From contig VXAI01000038.1 in NCBI GenBank assembly GCA_013399305.1, positions 5,394,151 through 5,458,150 on the forward strand: 64,000 nt of DNA, in the 5' to 3' direction. Positions 14,220 to 27,153 of the stretch are shown one piece after another; the first letter of the stretch is position 1, and every line of letters starts with the position of its first letter. The notes beneath the pieces are model-generated. The model had not been told where the DNA came from and did no database searches. It was given only the letters and a program-made list of their open reading frames with translations. Origin of the DNA: Rostratula benghalensis. Its lineage: Eukaryota; Chordata; Aves; Charadriiformes; Rostratulidae. The position numbers and the translations under genes are program-made.

Positions 14220-14420
14220 TGGCTGGGGGCTCAGGGCAGAGGGGTGGGAGCCTGAGGCCTGGCCTGGGCAACTGGCGGGACTGGGTGGGCCCTGCAGAGG
14301 ATGTTTCCTGCCGCAGCCCCTCCAGGCAGGATCTCTGCTTTGAGGACGCAAAAAACCATTGAGCTCTTCCTTCTGCTCCCCCTGCAAGTGGCCAGGGTGT
14401 AGGAGAGGCCTGGTACAAAG
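14220..14420 (+). other. Local GC-rich peak with two G-quadruplex motifs
   Basis: Against an AT-leaning background this short stretch is clearly GC-rich. It holds a canonical G-quadruplex pattern on the + strand at 14225-14248: runs of 5, 3, 4 and 3 G with loops of 4, 4 and 1. A near-canonical one lies at 14266-14289: four GGG runs with loops of 8, 3 and 1. Open frames on both strands cross it, as expected where stop codons are rare in GC-rich DNA. No promoter motif or first exon is evident. Confidence 0.6.
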
Positions 14421-17400
14421 AGCATCAGGGGACTGGATCGAGTTCTCTGAGCCTGCAGGTGACCTGGTGGTTTAAATGTCCCTGCTTTTTCTCCCATCCC
14501 CTCATCCCTGTATGTGTCCCCTTGTTGCTTTTGGAAATATAGTAGTTGTTTTCTCTTAGTTGTACTTATTTCAAATATTGAACAGGTTTGTCTGGCCTTC
14601 AGCAAAGAGTGCTATAAAGAGCAAAAGAAAAAGCAAGCCAAGGACATGTAGTAGTTTTCCTGGGGAGAGGGTGAGAAAAGACGGACTGTTTGTAGTGGCA
14701 GAGCTCCAGCAGCAGCATAAGGTATTTGGCCCTCCCTAACTACAGCTGGAGATCACTAACAGCTCTGACATCTACAGTGTGCGGCAAGTGACGTGATGTT
14801 CTTCCTTTTGGAAGAGCCTGAGAGAAATAAATCTCCATTCAGCATTTATTTGTCTCTATTAGGTCCATGCAGACTTCCTATCCTGTCAGGCACTCAGTCT
14901 ACCAATGCAGATACCAGCTGTACCTCGTTGCTGAAAGCAGACTTTCTTTCAGCTGAACTCAGTTCAGCTCCTTCTCCTCATGTTCAAATGATTTTGATTT
15001 GAAAGCAGCTTTCCTGACAGTAATAGCCGTAAATGCAACCATTATCAACTCTAGGCAAAAAGTCCTTGAGATTTGATATAAACCTTCCTTCTGAAAGCTT
15101 TTTCTACACAAATACATGGGCTTTTGCCAAAATATCTCTTGGCTTTGCCTTAGCAAACTCAGAGTTACACAAGACATGAAACTGTATCTCCTCGTTTTCC
15201 CTCATTCCAAGTAACTACTCCATTCCTCAACTATATAAATGCTTGCCAGTACAAAAAACGGCTGCATGGATCCTTCCAGAAATGTACATTTTTGTTCAAC
15301 ACTAAATATATTAGTTGTTTGTTACCATTACTGTAAAGTATTTATAATTAACAGTATTGACAGCCTTTTTGAAACCCTAGAGAGTTTTATTGAAAATATT
15401 TGAAATGTCATTTACTGATCATATCTGTTCAAACAAGATCTGCAGAGCTTACAAGTTATTGATGAATATTGAAGTTGATACAATTTTACAAGTCATCTGG
15501 ACTTTTGAAAACAGGTTTTTTCAACTTCTAAAAACTAAGCCACATTCCAAAGAGTGAGATTAATCTGAGTTTCATACGAAGTCTTATATTTCTGTACTAG
15601 CCCATCGTCAGTTTTCATCTCAACCATTGATACAGCAGGGAGGTTTGGAAATTTGGAAGGAATGCTGTCAGCTCCTAGACTGGAGAGAGGAAGATGATCC
15701 AATGGTAGGGATGTTCACTTGGTATAGGATCCTGCAGGGTGTCGTGGAAAATACAGAAAATTAGTGAGTATAACAGCTACACTAGCTGACACCACCTTGA
15801 CTTCAGTCTTTATGACCCAGGTCACATCTGGGTTGTGTGGGAAATAAATTGGGAGAAGGAGCTTTGGAGGAGCTCAACTCCACCATGACCAGACCTTTGC
15901 TGGCAAAGGAGAATTCCCTGAAGTGAAACTGGCAGCACTAGAGCAGCATCCCTCCTGATGTTCCTTGAGCTCATCCAAGAGCTCTTTGAACAAGCAGAGC
16001 TTCTTCCACTGCTGACAATAACAAGGATGTATTTAATTACTTCCCAAATTAGAAAAGAAGAAACCTATTGCCTTTGAGCTTTTTAAGTAATTTTTTCCAT
16101 GCATTGTTTTTCTTCTAAAATAGCTGCTTGCAAAGCCTTCACTTAATTCTTATCCCAAATTGCAAGTGTAGGGTTATCTTTAAAGACAGGAAACAATGGT
16201 GATGGTGTTTTTGATAGGTTAATAAGAGGAAAGTTATGGAGTAGTACAGAGAAATAGTTATGGAGAGAAAAAATAAACAGCGCTTTTCTCATCATACTCA
16301 GTGACGCCAACTTCATCTTGAAAACTTTTTGAACTAAGAAGTGATAAAGCACATTGATAGTGCCACAGCACTGCAAATGCTAAGTCTGCTTCTAAAAATG
16401 AAGTTATTTTTAGGGCTGTGTCTTGAAAGTATGAAAGGTCAGTGTACTATTCAAGGATTGCAATTACTACAAATGGCTTTGTAAGGTTCATGATTGGATT
16501 AAAAAAGATCAAAGTCTCATCTGAGCAAGAGAAGGAATTACTTTCCAGTAACTCAGCCTTCCCTTTTGAAGATACATTCCACGTTAATGGATCTGGTGAA
16601 TGCCTTTTCACAGACTGATTTCTGCAACTTCAAAAGTCTTATTACCAGCCCAAAGGATCTTTCACATGCTAGATTTACTAAATGCAAGTTTTGAATTCTT
16701 TTCAGTAATGTAAAGGAAATATTTCAAATTAGAACAGCAGCAGAATCATTAACTCAATTTCAAACATTTCTGGTTAAAAAAAGGGGCTTAATAATGTTCC
16801 ACTGAATCTACTCTCCTCTATTCCGTCTTTAAGTGAATCACAGATTTTCTTCCCTTGGCACCGAGGCAGTGAACTCAGGTTGGCTTTGTCTCTAAGGAAT
16901 TCAGTGCAAGGGCAGCACTTGTCTTTGGGTGTACATCAGAGTAATTTTCTGTTATCCTTGCACTTATAGACCAGGCGAATCTCAGAATGGAGAGTTTGCT
17001 GTCTCACCCTGGGCAAGTGAGGGAAGCAGCTTGTGGTTGCTCACAGTCACCACCAAGAGAGGGACTTTCTCAACTCCAGCATAGCCAAGTGATGCACGAC
17101 TCTTCTGGGAAGGGAAGATCACTCCTTGGAGCAGTCACAACGATGGGTGAGTCTGTCCTTCCTTTCTCAGAGGTGGGGAAACTATGTGATAAAGGAGTAA
17201 AAACAGAAGCGAGAACTTCCTCTATCTACAGTCTGTGGACCACTAACCATCTGAAAGACAGCAAAAGGTGGCAACTCTAGCTCATGCTGGTCTCCATGGA
17301 CAGGTGGGACCTGGCTTGTATCATCAGTATCTTTAGAGAAAATGTTGGAAGTAACAAACAGTAAAATTGTTATTATTGATGTTTTGAAGCATGTAATTAT

Positions 17401-20400
17401 CATCTCCTTTCTCAGTTGCCAACTCATAGTAAGATACATGGTGGCCTTTTGTTGTTTTTTACTTTTCTAAAAGGATGGGTGGTCTTTTAGGTAAGAAGTC
17501 TAGGAGTGTTATTCTGGCACACACTGAGGAAATAATGTTCTTCGGTTACTGAAACTGCACTTAGATATTCTGCTGGAAGCATCACTTTATAATTAATTGG
17601 CTACTACTTGTTGCAACTGCAATGGATTTGCCTAGCCTTTGAAAGCCTGCAAGTAGCTACAAAATTTGTCCTAGCTGAAATTGGACTGAAGTGTGGGAAA
17701 AAAAATACAATGCCCAAACAAACCCCAAAATATTGTCTTTTGGAATATCAGAAAGCTTTTATTTTCCAATGCCTCTCCTTAATTTTCACTATTCCTACTA
17801 GCCTAGGTATAGGAGGTTTTTTGCAAGTAGAAGTTTTGCAGGTAAAATTTTTTCACCTTTAGCATTTTAAAATGTTTTTATTTTTTCTAAATCAAAATAT
17901 TAGTCTCAGTTTTCTGTCTTTTTTGTTTGTTTGTTTGTTTGTTTGTTTTGTTTAAAGTTTTGGTTTTCAAAAATTCATCTTTTCTGATAAAATAGTTTCC
18001 ACTGAGAAATCCCCAGGTTTAACTGGAGCTTGCTAGTGGTTCATCACAAACCTCTCAGCTTTCCCCAAGCCAACTGTGCTTTCATTTGAATAATTAACTT
18101 CATCTTAGTAGTGTATAAACAATTATCTTTCATATCTTGATTGATAGCATCTTATCATAAGATTCTTTACCATGATTATAAATGGTTTTGTTTATTGTAC
18201 CTATGTCCTAGAACACCCTGAGAGTTCGTTTTGTATTTCAAACATGGGTTATTCTCCAGAGGTATAAACAGAAGCAGGGGAGGATCAGGGCTACTGAGAC
18301 TTGTTGACCACTGAAGGCTAAGCTATGTGAAAAGTGTTCTCTTTTCAGAGGAGCAGGACAATACAACAGCAAGCGGAAGTGTGAAATGTGCTAAAGGAAA
18401 GGTAGGGGATCTTCCTTCTCTGTTGCCCCAAAATATGTGTGAGATAGGGAGAGAATGCTTGTAAGAGCATGCACAGGAAAGCCCTTGGTTGTGTGAATGG
18501 CAGTGATCGTCTTTTATGCACTTGTGCAGTAATCACAGATGCTTTTTTTCTGCCTCTCAGGAGACAATAAAAGAGATTCAGAGTTTTATTCAAAATTGTA
18601 AACACTGAGGTCAGTGCTGTTGGACACTCTGTAAAAGGTGTATTTGGGCTCTGTCTGGGTTACAAATACAAGAAGTCCAGCCCGGTCTCAGACGGGCTGT
18701 GTGGTGTGTGCAGTGCACGCAGCTGGGAACCAGTGCAAACACAGAAGCACTGGTACCAGCAGCTCCAGTACTCAGGGTCTCCTGTGGCCCCCAGCTTCAC
18801 CTGCCATACTCCATCCCAGCAGGTCCAAAGGAAGCTCCACAAGCTCTTCAGTGACATCTGCAGTTGTGAGCCTTACAGGTTGGCACTGAAGGTGAAACCT
18901 GGGACATAAAATTCCCTTCTGGGGATTTCAATGTAAGGCAAAATAAGGACATTGACAATGCTTGTTGGAATGTATGTAGTTAGCTCCACATGCTGAGGAA
19001 TAAGGAACTTTAAAAGAAGAAAACTCACTTAACCTAGTATTTGTGTATGGTTACTTTATATTTTCTGTTGCTGAATTACTCATTTAATATCTGGCCACAT
19101 GCTGCTAAGGGCTTCAGGGAGAGATTAGAGAGCATAATTACTCTCACTTCTCCAAAGTCCACATGGCACATCCCCAGGATTGATTATCCTCTTCATCCTT
19201 TAAGTTTTTGTCCCCGCCAGCTTTGAAGCAAAGAAAGACAGCTTTTTAATTTCCAGTCTCAATCCTGTCCCCTGATAACTGATCAAGGCTGCCTGACATT
19301 CATGATGCACACCAGATAGCTCCCTGATGAGAAAAACACCACTGGCTGTAATTTCACATATGAGAAACTTTATTCAGGCTCTCCAGACACTGTCATTTGA
19401 GAATCCCTGTCAGTGGCTTCTACCTGGTAGTTGAGGACAGAAAAACAGCACTGCAATGGCTCTAGAGCATCTGTACACACACAGAATGAGCCATCCCAAA
19501 CCAACTGGTTAAACTGACTGTGTACCAGGTTGATTAGAAATCATGGCATTCATCTGGTTAAGGCTAGAAGAAAATGACATGTTATTTTTAATGAAGAAGA
19601 AAATTCCAATTGTGACTGCTTTTCATGAATTTTCACTCTGAACAGCTTCTCTTTTGTACACCAATGGGCTTACTGCACTTAGGATCAACAACCCAGATGT
19701 TTAAATGCCTCACGGGTACTGAATTCCCAGACCCCAAAAGTGGCATCCTGGCCCCAGTGGAGCCAGTGGGAAATGAAAGCATAGATGGAGGCTGAGTCTT
19801 GTCTGCCCTGTCTTTAATAGTCCTCCTAACTCTTGAGTTTCCAAAGAATACTCTGTTAAAATACAGATTACAAAAGCTGGAGTTAAGCGACTTGTGATAG
19901 AAATGGTCATAAAAGTAACGGCACGTTTGGGACAGTGATGTGAGAGGGCTGTTTGGTGACATGGCAGGATGAGACAGCTGAAAATGGAAGAAGAGGATGG
20001 TGGCAATTTAACCAACCTAGAAGATGGGTGCCAGTTGGTTTTACAGTCATTTCATGGAACAACTCCTTGTGGTCATAAAACAAAACAGGGAAATTTGGTA
20101 CCATTTCATGGGTAGTGCCTCTGTCATCAATGTGGTTTTGTTCCTGTGAACAGGCTCCTGGTATGTAAAATCTCAGGGAACAGAAGTTCCTGAGGCCTGG
20201 GGCAGATGGTTGTGAGCCGTTGGCCCTGGACTCTTTGGAAACTCTCTGCCAGATGTATTGAGGTCTAAAGTGTTGAATTGCACAGAAAAAAGCAGTGATC
20301 CTGTCAGGAACCTAGAGGCGTTAAATGATTGCTCACTACAACCCAGGAAACTTTGCTAAAGAGAGTTCTGAGTATTTTTCTCCCAAGTTGCTCATAGAGG

Positions 20401-21554
20401 GGAGCCCTGACTTCACCCCCTGAGTGAAGGCAAAGTCTCCAAAGCTCCAGAGCCCATTTGTTTCTTCTGTACTTCCCTGCTGTCTTCCTAAAACACACTG
20501 ACAAAGTAGTCACATCCTCTTCCTGAGGACAGAGAAGATGGGAGATGCAACTGTTCTGACACAACAGGCATTAACTTCATTTTGTTTCAATCCTCATTTT
20601 CAGAATTGGGAATCCGGAAACATTTCTGGAATTTTGTGTATCCAGTATTTGAAGGAAACATGTCAATTTGTTGAAGCTGCTTCTGCTACTTTTAAATCTC
20701 AGTGGCCCTCTCCAGCAAGAGCCAGCAGATGCAGCTGGACAACCTCAGCCAGGGCTGGGGCCGCTCTGCCTGGCAGGGAGCAGGAGCTGGGGAGGGACCA
20801 AGTGGGGCTGTGGCCTCTTGCCTCTGTGTACAATCAACCACTGCGTTGGATGTCACAGGACAGGAGAGATGGGATTTTATGCAGCTTTGCTGTCACTCGC
20901 CTTCATCAGAGTAACCAAGATGGACTTGGAAGACTCAGAAGATGGATGAGACACAAACACCAACAAGTCTGTGTTCCCTTTTCTTACCCAGATAACTGCT
21001 GACTGAGGAGTGACAATTCTTCTGTATTTGTGTCTGAAATTTGGAAGTTGCTTTTAGAACTAGTCTGGCTTTGTAGTCCTGAATGTCCCCAGACCTCTCA
21101 TTATCTACAAGGCAAGTCTGTGAAGCGATTGACTGCACGCTGCTGCAGGTTTCCACACTACAGCATGGCAGCCTCAGCGCGGCTGCTTTTGCAACCACCT
21201 CAGCCTCATAACACAAAGAGTTTTGTGGGAATATCCATGGATCTCAGACTTTGTTTACGAAGCACTCCTCAAGACTGGGAAGGCTTAAACCCTTAACTGG
21301 AGCCAAAAGAACAGATGTTTCTTTTCCTTCCTCAAAGCAGTAGTCTATGGGGAAAAAAACCTCAAATGGGTTCATGATCGGATATCCTCACTGAGCTTGC
21401 TTTCATCTAGGTAAAATGTCGAAAATGTTGAATACAAATTTTAAGAACTATATTAAGATACTCTGAATTCTCAGTGGAAGAGTTACCCATTTTCTCTGGC
21501 TTTATTTTTAAACAGAGATATAAACAGCAAAGATTGTTTGTGCCTAATTTCATT
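14421..21554. other. Noncoding stretch, no gene recognised
   Basis: Nothing coding is recognised. The ORFs near 19.6-20.1 kb and 20.5-21.3 kb overlap others on the same or the opposite strand and match no family I know. A TTTG microsatellite lies at 17,921-17,953. Texture is ordinary unique AT-leaning sequence. Confidence 0.6.
17921..17953. repeat. (TTTG)n microsatellite
   Basis: A run of TTTG/GTTT units with minor interruptions, followed by GTTTAAAG. A simple tandem repeat with no other meaning apparent. Confidence 0.9.
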
Positions 21555-21695
21555 AGAGAATCATTGTGGTGGGAAGAGACCGCATCAGGGTCAATATTGA
21601 CTTCAGCTCAGGTTGCTCAGGGTTTTGTTCAAACAAGACAAAGCGGCCTCTGAGGACAGAGACTCTACAGCCTCTCTGGGCAATATGAGAGTGTT
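21555..21695 (-). mobile_element. CR1 LINE fragment, degenerate
   Basis: The + strand reads like the antisense of the CR1 3' region found in bird genomes. It begins with an agaatcatt...ggtgggaagagacc phrase and passes through ggttgctcagggttttgt. It ends with gagactctacagcctctctgggcaa, here split over about 21,660-21,684. These phrases occur in the expected order and spacing, with scattered substitutions. The element itself therefore lies on the - strand. It is only about 140 bases long and lacks the reverse transcriptase region, so it is an old 5'-truncated copy. CR1 is the dominant LINE family of birds and other sauropsids. Confidence 0.85.
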
Positions 21696-21729
21696 TATAT
21701 GTATGCTGTGTTTAATTGTTCTAATAATT

Positions 21730-21749
21730 ACACACACACACACCCACCC
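21730..21749. repeat. (AC)n microsatellite, short
   Basis: Seven AC units followed by CCACCCC, adjacent to the CR1 fragment. Confidence 0.85.
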
Positions 21750-23016
21750 CTTACATTCAGTCACAATACCCTGTATTTCAATTTTTGACCACAGCCAAAG
21801 GACAAAGTTGCTTTTCTGATGACTTGTGTCATACCTTGAGTGCCAGGCAGGACTTTCAGCTTCACAGAGCTCATTCAGCAATAGCTCTTCTGGTGGATTT
21901 CAGAAAATGGCTGCTGCCTCCACTTGTGTTTCAGCTGCATTTTTATCTAAGCTAGTCCACATTTTTATGTGAATAAACAAGCACAGTGGGAATGAAAGGA
22001 TAAAAAATGCAACAGTGAATCACGTTCTGCCATGGCATCATCAGCATAGTTCCATCAATGTCAAGATGTGGCCCTGTATTTTTTTCCCCTAAGATTAAAA
22101 CATCAGAATTATGTGGCTGTTCACATGCCATTTCTTAGTCTTTACATGTTCTGCTCTTGTAGACAATAGTTTTTAAGAAAAGTTCAAGCCACTGGTCTTG
22201 GTATTTTTCACCATGTCACAGCATAAGGATATTTCTACTGGAATAATTATTATCAAAACAGGTTTTGTCGCTTAAGTAAAAAATATTTTGAGTTCATAAA
22301 GCAGTTTCAATCAAAGAATAGGAAACCATTTCAAGCAGTCAGCCTGCTTTGTGACGATGTCAGTAAGTAACTTACACCTAATGCTATTGGCAAGGGGTCC
22401 TGAGAAAGATTCATGCGTGGTTTTTTTCAAAGAGCTGTTCCTGCACTGGCCCTTCTGTGGGATTTACCAGTAAACAGGGGTGCTCTGATACACAGTCCAG
22501 CCTTCTCTATTGCACAGAGTTTTTCTGTTTGGACAAGCTCTAGATAGATTTGGAAAAACAAAACCTGTATGAATCAAGTGATAGTTTTGAAACACACGTC
22601 CAGATGGCTCAGTGGGTGTCCTCAGCTACTGCATAAAGCACTGAGCAGTTTGGGCGAAAAAAGTGAACTAGAATCCTGCTTATTTTGTCCAACTTAGCAA
22701 ATGCTCTTCTTGGAAAAAACTGAATTCATTTGGAGCCAGTTACCCCAGCTCGGAATGCCAACAAGAATAAAAATCCCTTATTAATATAGAAAGATTATTA
22801 ATTGTGAGGAGTTCTCTCTTTTTGATCTGCAAATTAGCATATTTTCTCTCCTTAAGGAATGACTCGTGGTGCTCTTTGGCCTGCCCAGGGCTGGTGCTGC
22901 TCAGGTGACCGGTTTCCTGAGCAGCCCATCTTGCAGGAAAGCATAATTGCTTCATGTGAGGGAAAGTATGTGTGTAGTTGGTACAATATGACTAAAATGA
23001 AAAGAGATTATTTTAA
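21750..23016. other. Noncoding stretch, no gene recognised
   Basis: No recognisable coding sequence or repeat. AT-leaning with scattered short open frames that have no protein character. Confidence 0.6.
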
Positions 23017-23040
23017 TGCACAGTTAGTGATAACTGTGCA
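23017..23040. repeat. Perfect inverted repeat, 10-base arms
   Basis: The arm tgcacagtta is followed by the loop gtga and then the exact reverse complement taactgtgca. The symmetry stops immediately outside. The stem is too short for a microRNA precursor. A transcription-factor dimer site or chance are alternatives. Confidence 0.95.
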
Positions 23041-23337
23041 GCTCTGCGCAAAGGATTTTGCACGATTAATAACTCAGAATGTGCCTGCTCACATAATTTG
23101 GCCCCTAACTCTAAAATTCAGCTCAGCAACCAGGAGGTAATTGCTACTTATATCAAACCAAAGAGCAGACAAGTATCTTTTCCCTTGGAGTATCAAGGGG
23201 CCAGAATCTTAGAGGGTGTAAATTGGTGTAGGATGTGGCCTGCATTGTTGGCTTTTCATCTTTCCATCATGCTTGCTGATTAGCACATGAAAGTGCAGTG
23301 AATTAGCTAATGCCTCAACCAGGGCTATCTCTCACAG

Positions 23338-23392
23338 CCTTTGTCAGTCCTGCCTTGCTCCTGCGGGGGTTGGACCGACTCCTCATTCCAGT
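23338..23392 (+). mobile_element. Possible CR1 3'-end scrap
   Basis: The phrase ccttgctcctgcgggggttggaccgactcc resembles the CR1 3' region, which typically has an agcaggggg-ttggac phrase followed by a cct...ttcca phrase (split here to stay brief). Only about 50 bases are similar and no terminal ATTCTGTGA-type repeat follows, so the call is tentative. Confidence 0.35.
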
Positions 23393-26300
23393 CACAGGTA
23401 TTTTCATGAGAACAGACTGTTTCCGTCATAGGCCACAGCTGGGGCTCTCAGGAGGCCGGGATTAAAAACTTCTTTGGTCACAGCACAGCAGCAGCAGCTG
23501 AAACAAAGAAATCACTCTATTAAAAACTGCTTTGGTGGGGGTGTTTTGTGGTTTCTGGGGTTTTTTTTAATGGTTGTCTGCTTGTATTTTTTAAGCCAAT
23601 GATAAATTGAAAACCTTATCAACAACTTCTTGACTCACTCTTTGGTCCCTACATGCTCAAATCTTCTTCAAAACATTTTTAAAATCAGTGTGTTTCTCTC
23701 TACCCAAACAGACAAAACAGTCCTGACATCTTGGCTGCTTCCTCCTGTCTCTCTAATACATTGCCTACTTCCCCGCATCCATATGAAATTCCAGTGGTCT
23801 GAATGTTTTCCTTCCTGACTTCTATATATACCTTCCCAGCTTACTAATGCTGGGAAGTGCTTAAATGGGCAGCTTTCAGAAACGTGTGAACGTCAAGGTG
23901 TTTAAGTGAACTCTGCACAAACTGTACTCTGAAATCTTCTCAGCAGAACAGTGTTTTGTTCCTATAGCTGCCCCGGATCCGGCATTTCAGAGAAGTTTTG
24001 TGTTTTAATTATCAGGAAATTGAAGGTGCTGCATAGTGTTTTATTTACGCTGAACAAAAGGTTCTCTGGGAAATATAGGATGCCAGTTTTGCAAGTCTTA
24101 GAGAAGGACTTCAAGCAGCACAGGAAATTAAATACAGACATAAACATTCATAAATGGTGTTAAGTAACCACCGAGGCTGAGGAATTCACAGCATAGGTCA
24201 GCGTGGTGTTTGGAGCTCAGTGACTTGGAGCTTTAGTGCTGCAGCACTGCATTGGGAGAGTCAATGCTATTACTCCTATAGCATAGACAGAAGAACTGTG
24301 AGTATGGGCATGCCAGTGATTTCTTGTGCATAAACAAAGCTATACCCACAGAGCAGCTGTAGAGAATTGCCCAAATTCTTGATTATGTCCTATATTATCC
24401 CAAAATAAGAATAGCATAGCTGAACCCTTTTCCATTTGCCATGACTAAGAGTCTACTATTGGCAGATGTACGTTCATGTCTTAGCCTACTTCATTTCTAG
24501 TAAATCATTTTGTCTGTGTTGTGGTGGGCAGGGAGGTAAACTATTGGACTTTTGGGAGAAGTAAAAGTTCTACGAGTGAACATGCAAGGGATGGTAGGAA
24601 ACCTCAGAAATGGAAGGGAAAAAATGCTGTCCTAAATAATGGAGAAGGTAATTTAAAGATAGCTACAATCTCAGTAAGAAAACTGGATTAAGGTTTTAAG
24701 AAACACAGTGATGAGACAGAAGATTACTGGGGATTCCCTAAATGAGGCTTATGCAGCTGATTAAATTCTGTAAAAGTGGTGTAAAATCCTGGGACCATCC
24801 CTTCAAAATTCCTCATCACAATTTCACAGCAATCAAAGACTGTCCACAGCTGACAGGTCTTACAGCAAACCCTGGGTGTGTGAGCAAAGTCTTACTAGAG
24901 ATGAGCCAGTGCTGACTATACCCATGGTGCAGTGATACAACATGGTGTATTTATTCCAGGGCACATGCACAGGGTCTCCTCCTCAATACAGACTCCTCTC
25001 CATCTTTGCAGAAGTGCATGAGCTCTCTATAAACACTGGGGTTGCTGTTCTAACCCCATCTTGCAAAGTAGGCTTTGCATTTGCCCGAGTATTTCACAGC
25101 CTCATTGCCTTCAGGAAAACCATGGAATGGGCTCTGTGAGAGCTCCTGCAACAGCCTTTGCTATTTGCTAAACTTTTCCAATTTCATGGCTCAGAGAAAA
25201 AAAAAAAGTTTCTCTTTTGCCTTAATGCAGAGGAATTTGAGGATAATGAGGAGCATTTCCAGCATTCACCCTCTAATAGTGATAGATTTTAAGGTAATGT
25301 ATGATGGTAGCAATCATTTGACTCCAGCAGTAAGATATGGCTTACTAACTGCAATAATGACTCAGGCTGCATTAGAAAAAATGTTAGATTGATCAACTCG
25401 TCTCATTTTCCTTTGACTTTTTTCGTTGTTATATTGCTTCTTGAGATGCCAGACCATGCAGCAGACTATCAGCCCAGCAGGTAGTTGAACTAAGACTGAG
25501 AGCTGAGCCATGTCCCCACCCTGCACAACACCTGCTGGCCGTGCCAAGGAAGCTCTGTGCCGCACTGCAGAACAGGCCATTCTGCTAAGGTCAGCTGTTT
25601 TTCTCAGCTCCTACATTGCTGAAAATCTGTGACTTTTAAGGCCTTTTTTTGCAGCCTTTGCTAAGGCCAAACACTACTCAAGGCAAATCCAAGAGCAGGT
25701 CCTGATGGGAGTAAGCAGCTATTCTTCATGAATAACAATAGCACAATCAGGCTCTAAATGCGATATTCATTCAACCTTTCTCATTTGCCTTCCATAAATC
25801 ACCTTCTCTGTGTTGGCATCTCTTGTCCCTAGAGAAGAGGGCTGACAAAAAGCATTTTTATTACAGTGAGCAGAAGACAACAGTGGGAGTAGAGTCAGGA
25901 TGGCTTAGTGTTATATTTCAGACATATCATTGAGAATGGTCATTAATGCCCTGTTTTGTTAATCACAGCAGGGAGTCAGGAGGTGACCTTCAGACAGGGC
26001 TAATGGTCAACGCATTGCACATACAGAGGGTTCCTAAGGTGAAGAGGCTCACAGCTCTCACAGCTCCACCTACTTTCAAAGAGTCATCTGCAACTTCTAA
26101 CCAGATGGCAAAGTGCAAAGAGGAGCTTGCAGATTGCTTGTATTCTCTTCTCCAGTTATTTGGTATCATCCATTGCCGAGGCAAGCCACTGAGGGGGTGG
26201 ATTGATCCAGCTCTTTGCTCTGTTATGACAATGCTGCTGTGCTGTAATGTGCCTTCCTCCCCTGGGTGCCTGTCACTGACACAGCCCCAGGGCAGATAGC

Positions 26301-26999
26301 TGGGAGCCTGTGCCATAGACTCCGAGGACACCACAGGAGGACTGAATAGCATCACAACCTTCTCTTTATAACCAATGATGGTTTTTCTCTTGAATTTTTT
26401 TTTCCTTTGCTTTTTGAGATGCTTCTAGTCCAGTTTCTTGGAGTTCCATTGGAGGTGTGCTACTCAGTAACCTCTTTATGCAGATTTTTCAGTACCTCAT
26501 TCATTGTCCTCTATTAGTAAAGAATTAAGAAGAAGTTTGGCATTAACACTACCTGCTGGTGACTTCTCTAAAGATGTTCTTGTACTTCCCATGGCTTTCC
26601 ATTAGACAAAAGTTCTTTTCCAATGTTCTCTCCATCTGAAGCACGTTTTTTTCTGTGCTAAAACAACGTGACTAAATTACTCCGGAGACCCCCTTTGACA
26701 AAATTGCCACCTGCGAACAAGCATAGCTAATGGCAGGGGCAATGCCACCAGATAAATCTTTAACTCACACCATGAAGAGAAGGCAGAGCAGAATTCCTTT
26801 GGCATTTTCTCAAGTCTTACTGTTTCAAATGATCCAGTGTTCCCTACTTTCTATTACAAACACTTCAGAGCTATTTCTAATTTTCAGTCTAGCGCATAAG
26901 CCACTCCGAGGATCTTCAGATGTAATCTTATTTGTAGCCAGACCCCTGTGAAATTACCATCTATTTTAAAATGAGAAACAATAAGTGTTTTCTTTGCAG
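23393..26999. other. Noncoding stretch, no gene recognised
   Basis: Open frames at 25,946-26,299 (+) and 25,990-26,355 (-) face each other over the same DNA and neither matches a known family. Otherwise there is nothing but unique AT-leaning sequence. Confidence 0.6.
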
Positions 27000-27153
27000 G
27001 CATTATGAATGCTGTCAGTCAAGTCAAAAAAAGTGGTGAAGCAGAGATTAATTTGGTTTTTGTATCTGTGAAAATGTGTTTCACCTGTAATGAAAAGGTT
27101 CCTTTGTGGTTTTACATGTTGTCATATTTTTTCTTTTTGGTTTTCTTTAATAG
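27000..27153 (+). other. Exon-like segment, unrecognised
   Basis: A good acceptor (tgttttctttgcag) ends at 26,999 and a strong donor (AG followed by gtgagc) begins at 27,154. The 154 bases between them stay open in one frame, with an ATG at 27,005. The predicted peptide starts hydrophilic (MNAVSQVKKSGEAEINL) and ends in a Phe-rich stretch. That stretch comes from a T-rich tract that itself looks like a second acceptor, which weakens the case. I recognise no family. It may be chance. Confidence 0.15.

Noticed and set aside
13958..14362. 134-codon open frame, + strand
   Set aside because: Its second half runs through the G-rich peak, where all frames are open. No recognised content.
26547..26559. 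Possible reverse CTCF motif cactacctgctgg
   Set aside because: Only 11 of 13 match, and one mismatch falls in the highly constrained GCC core.
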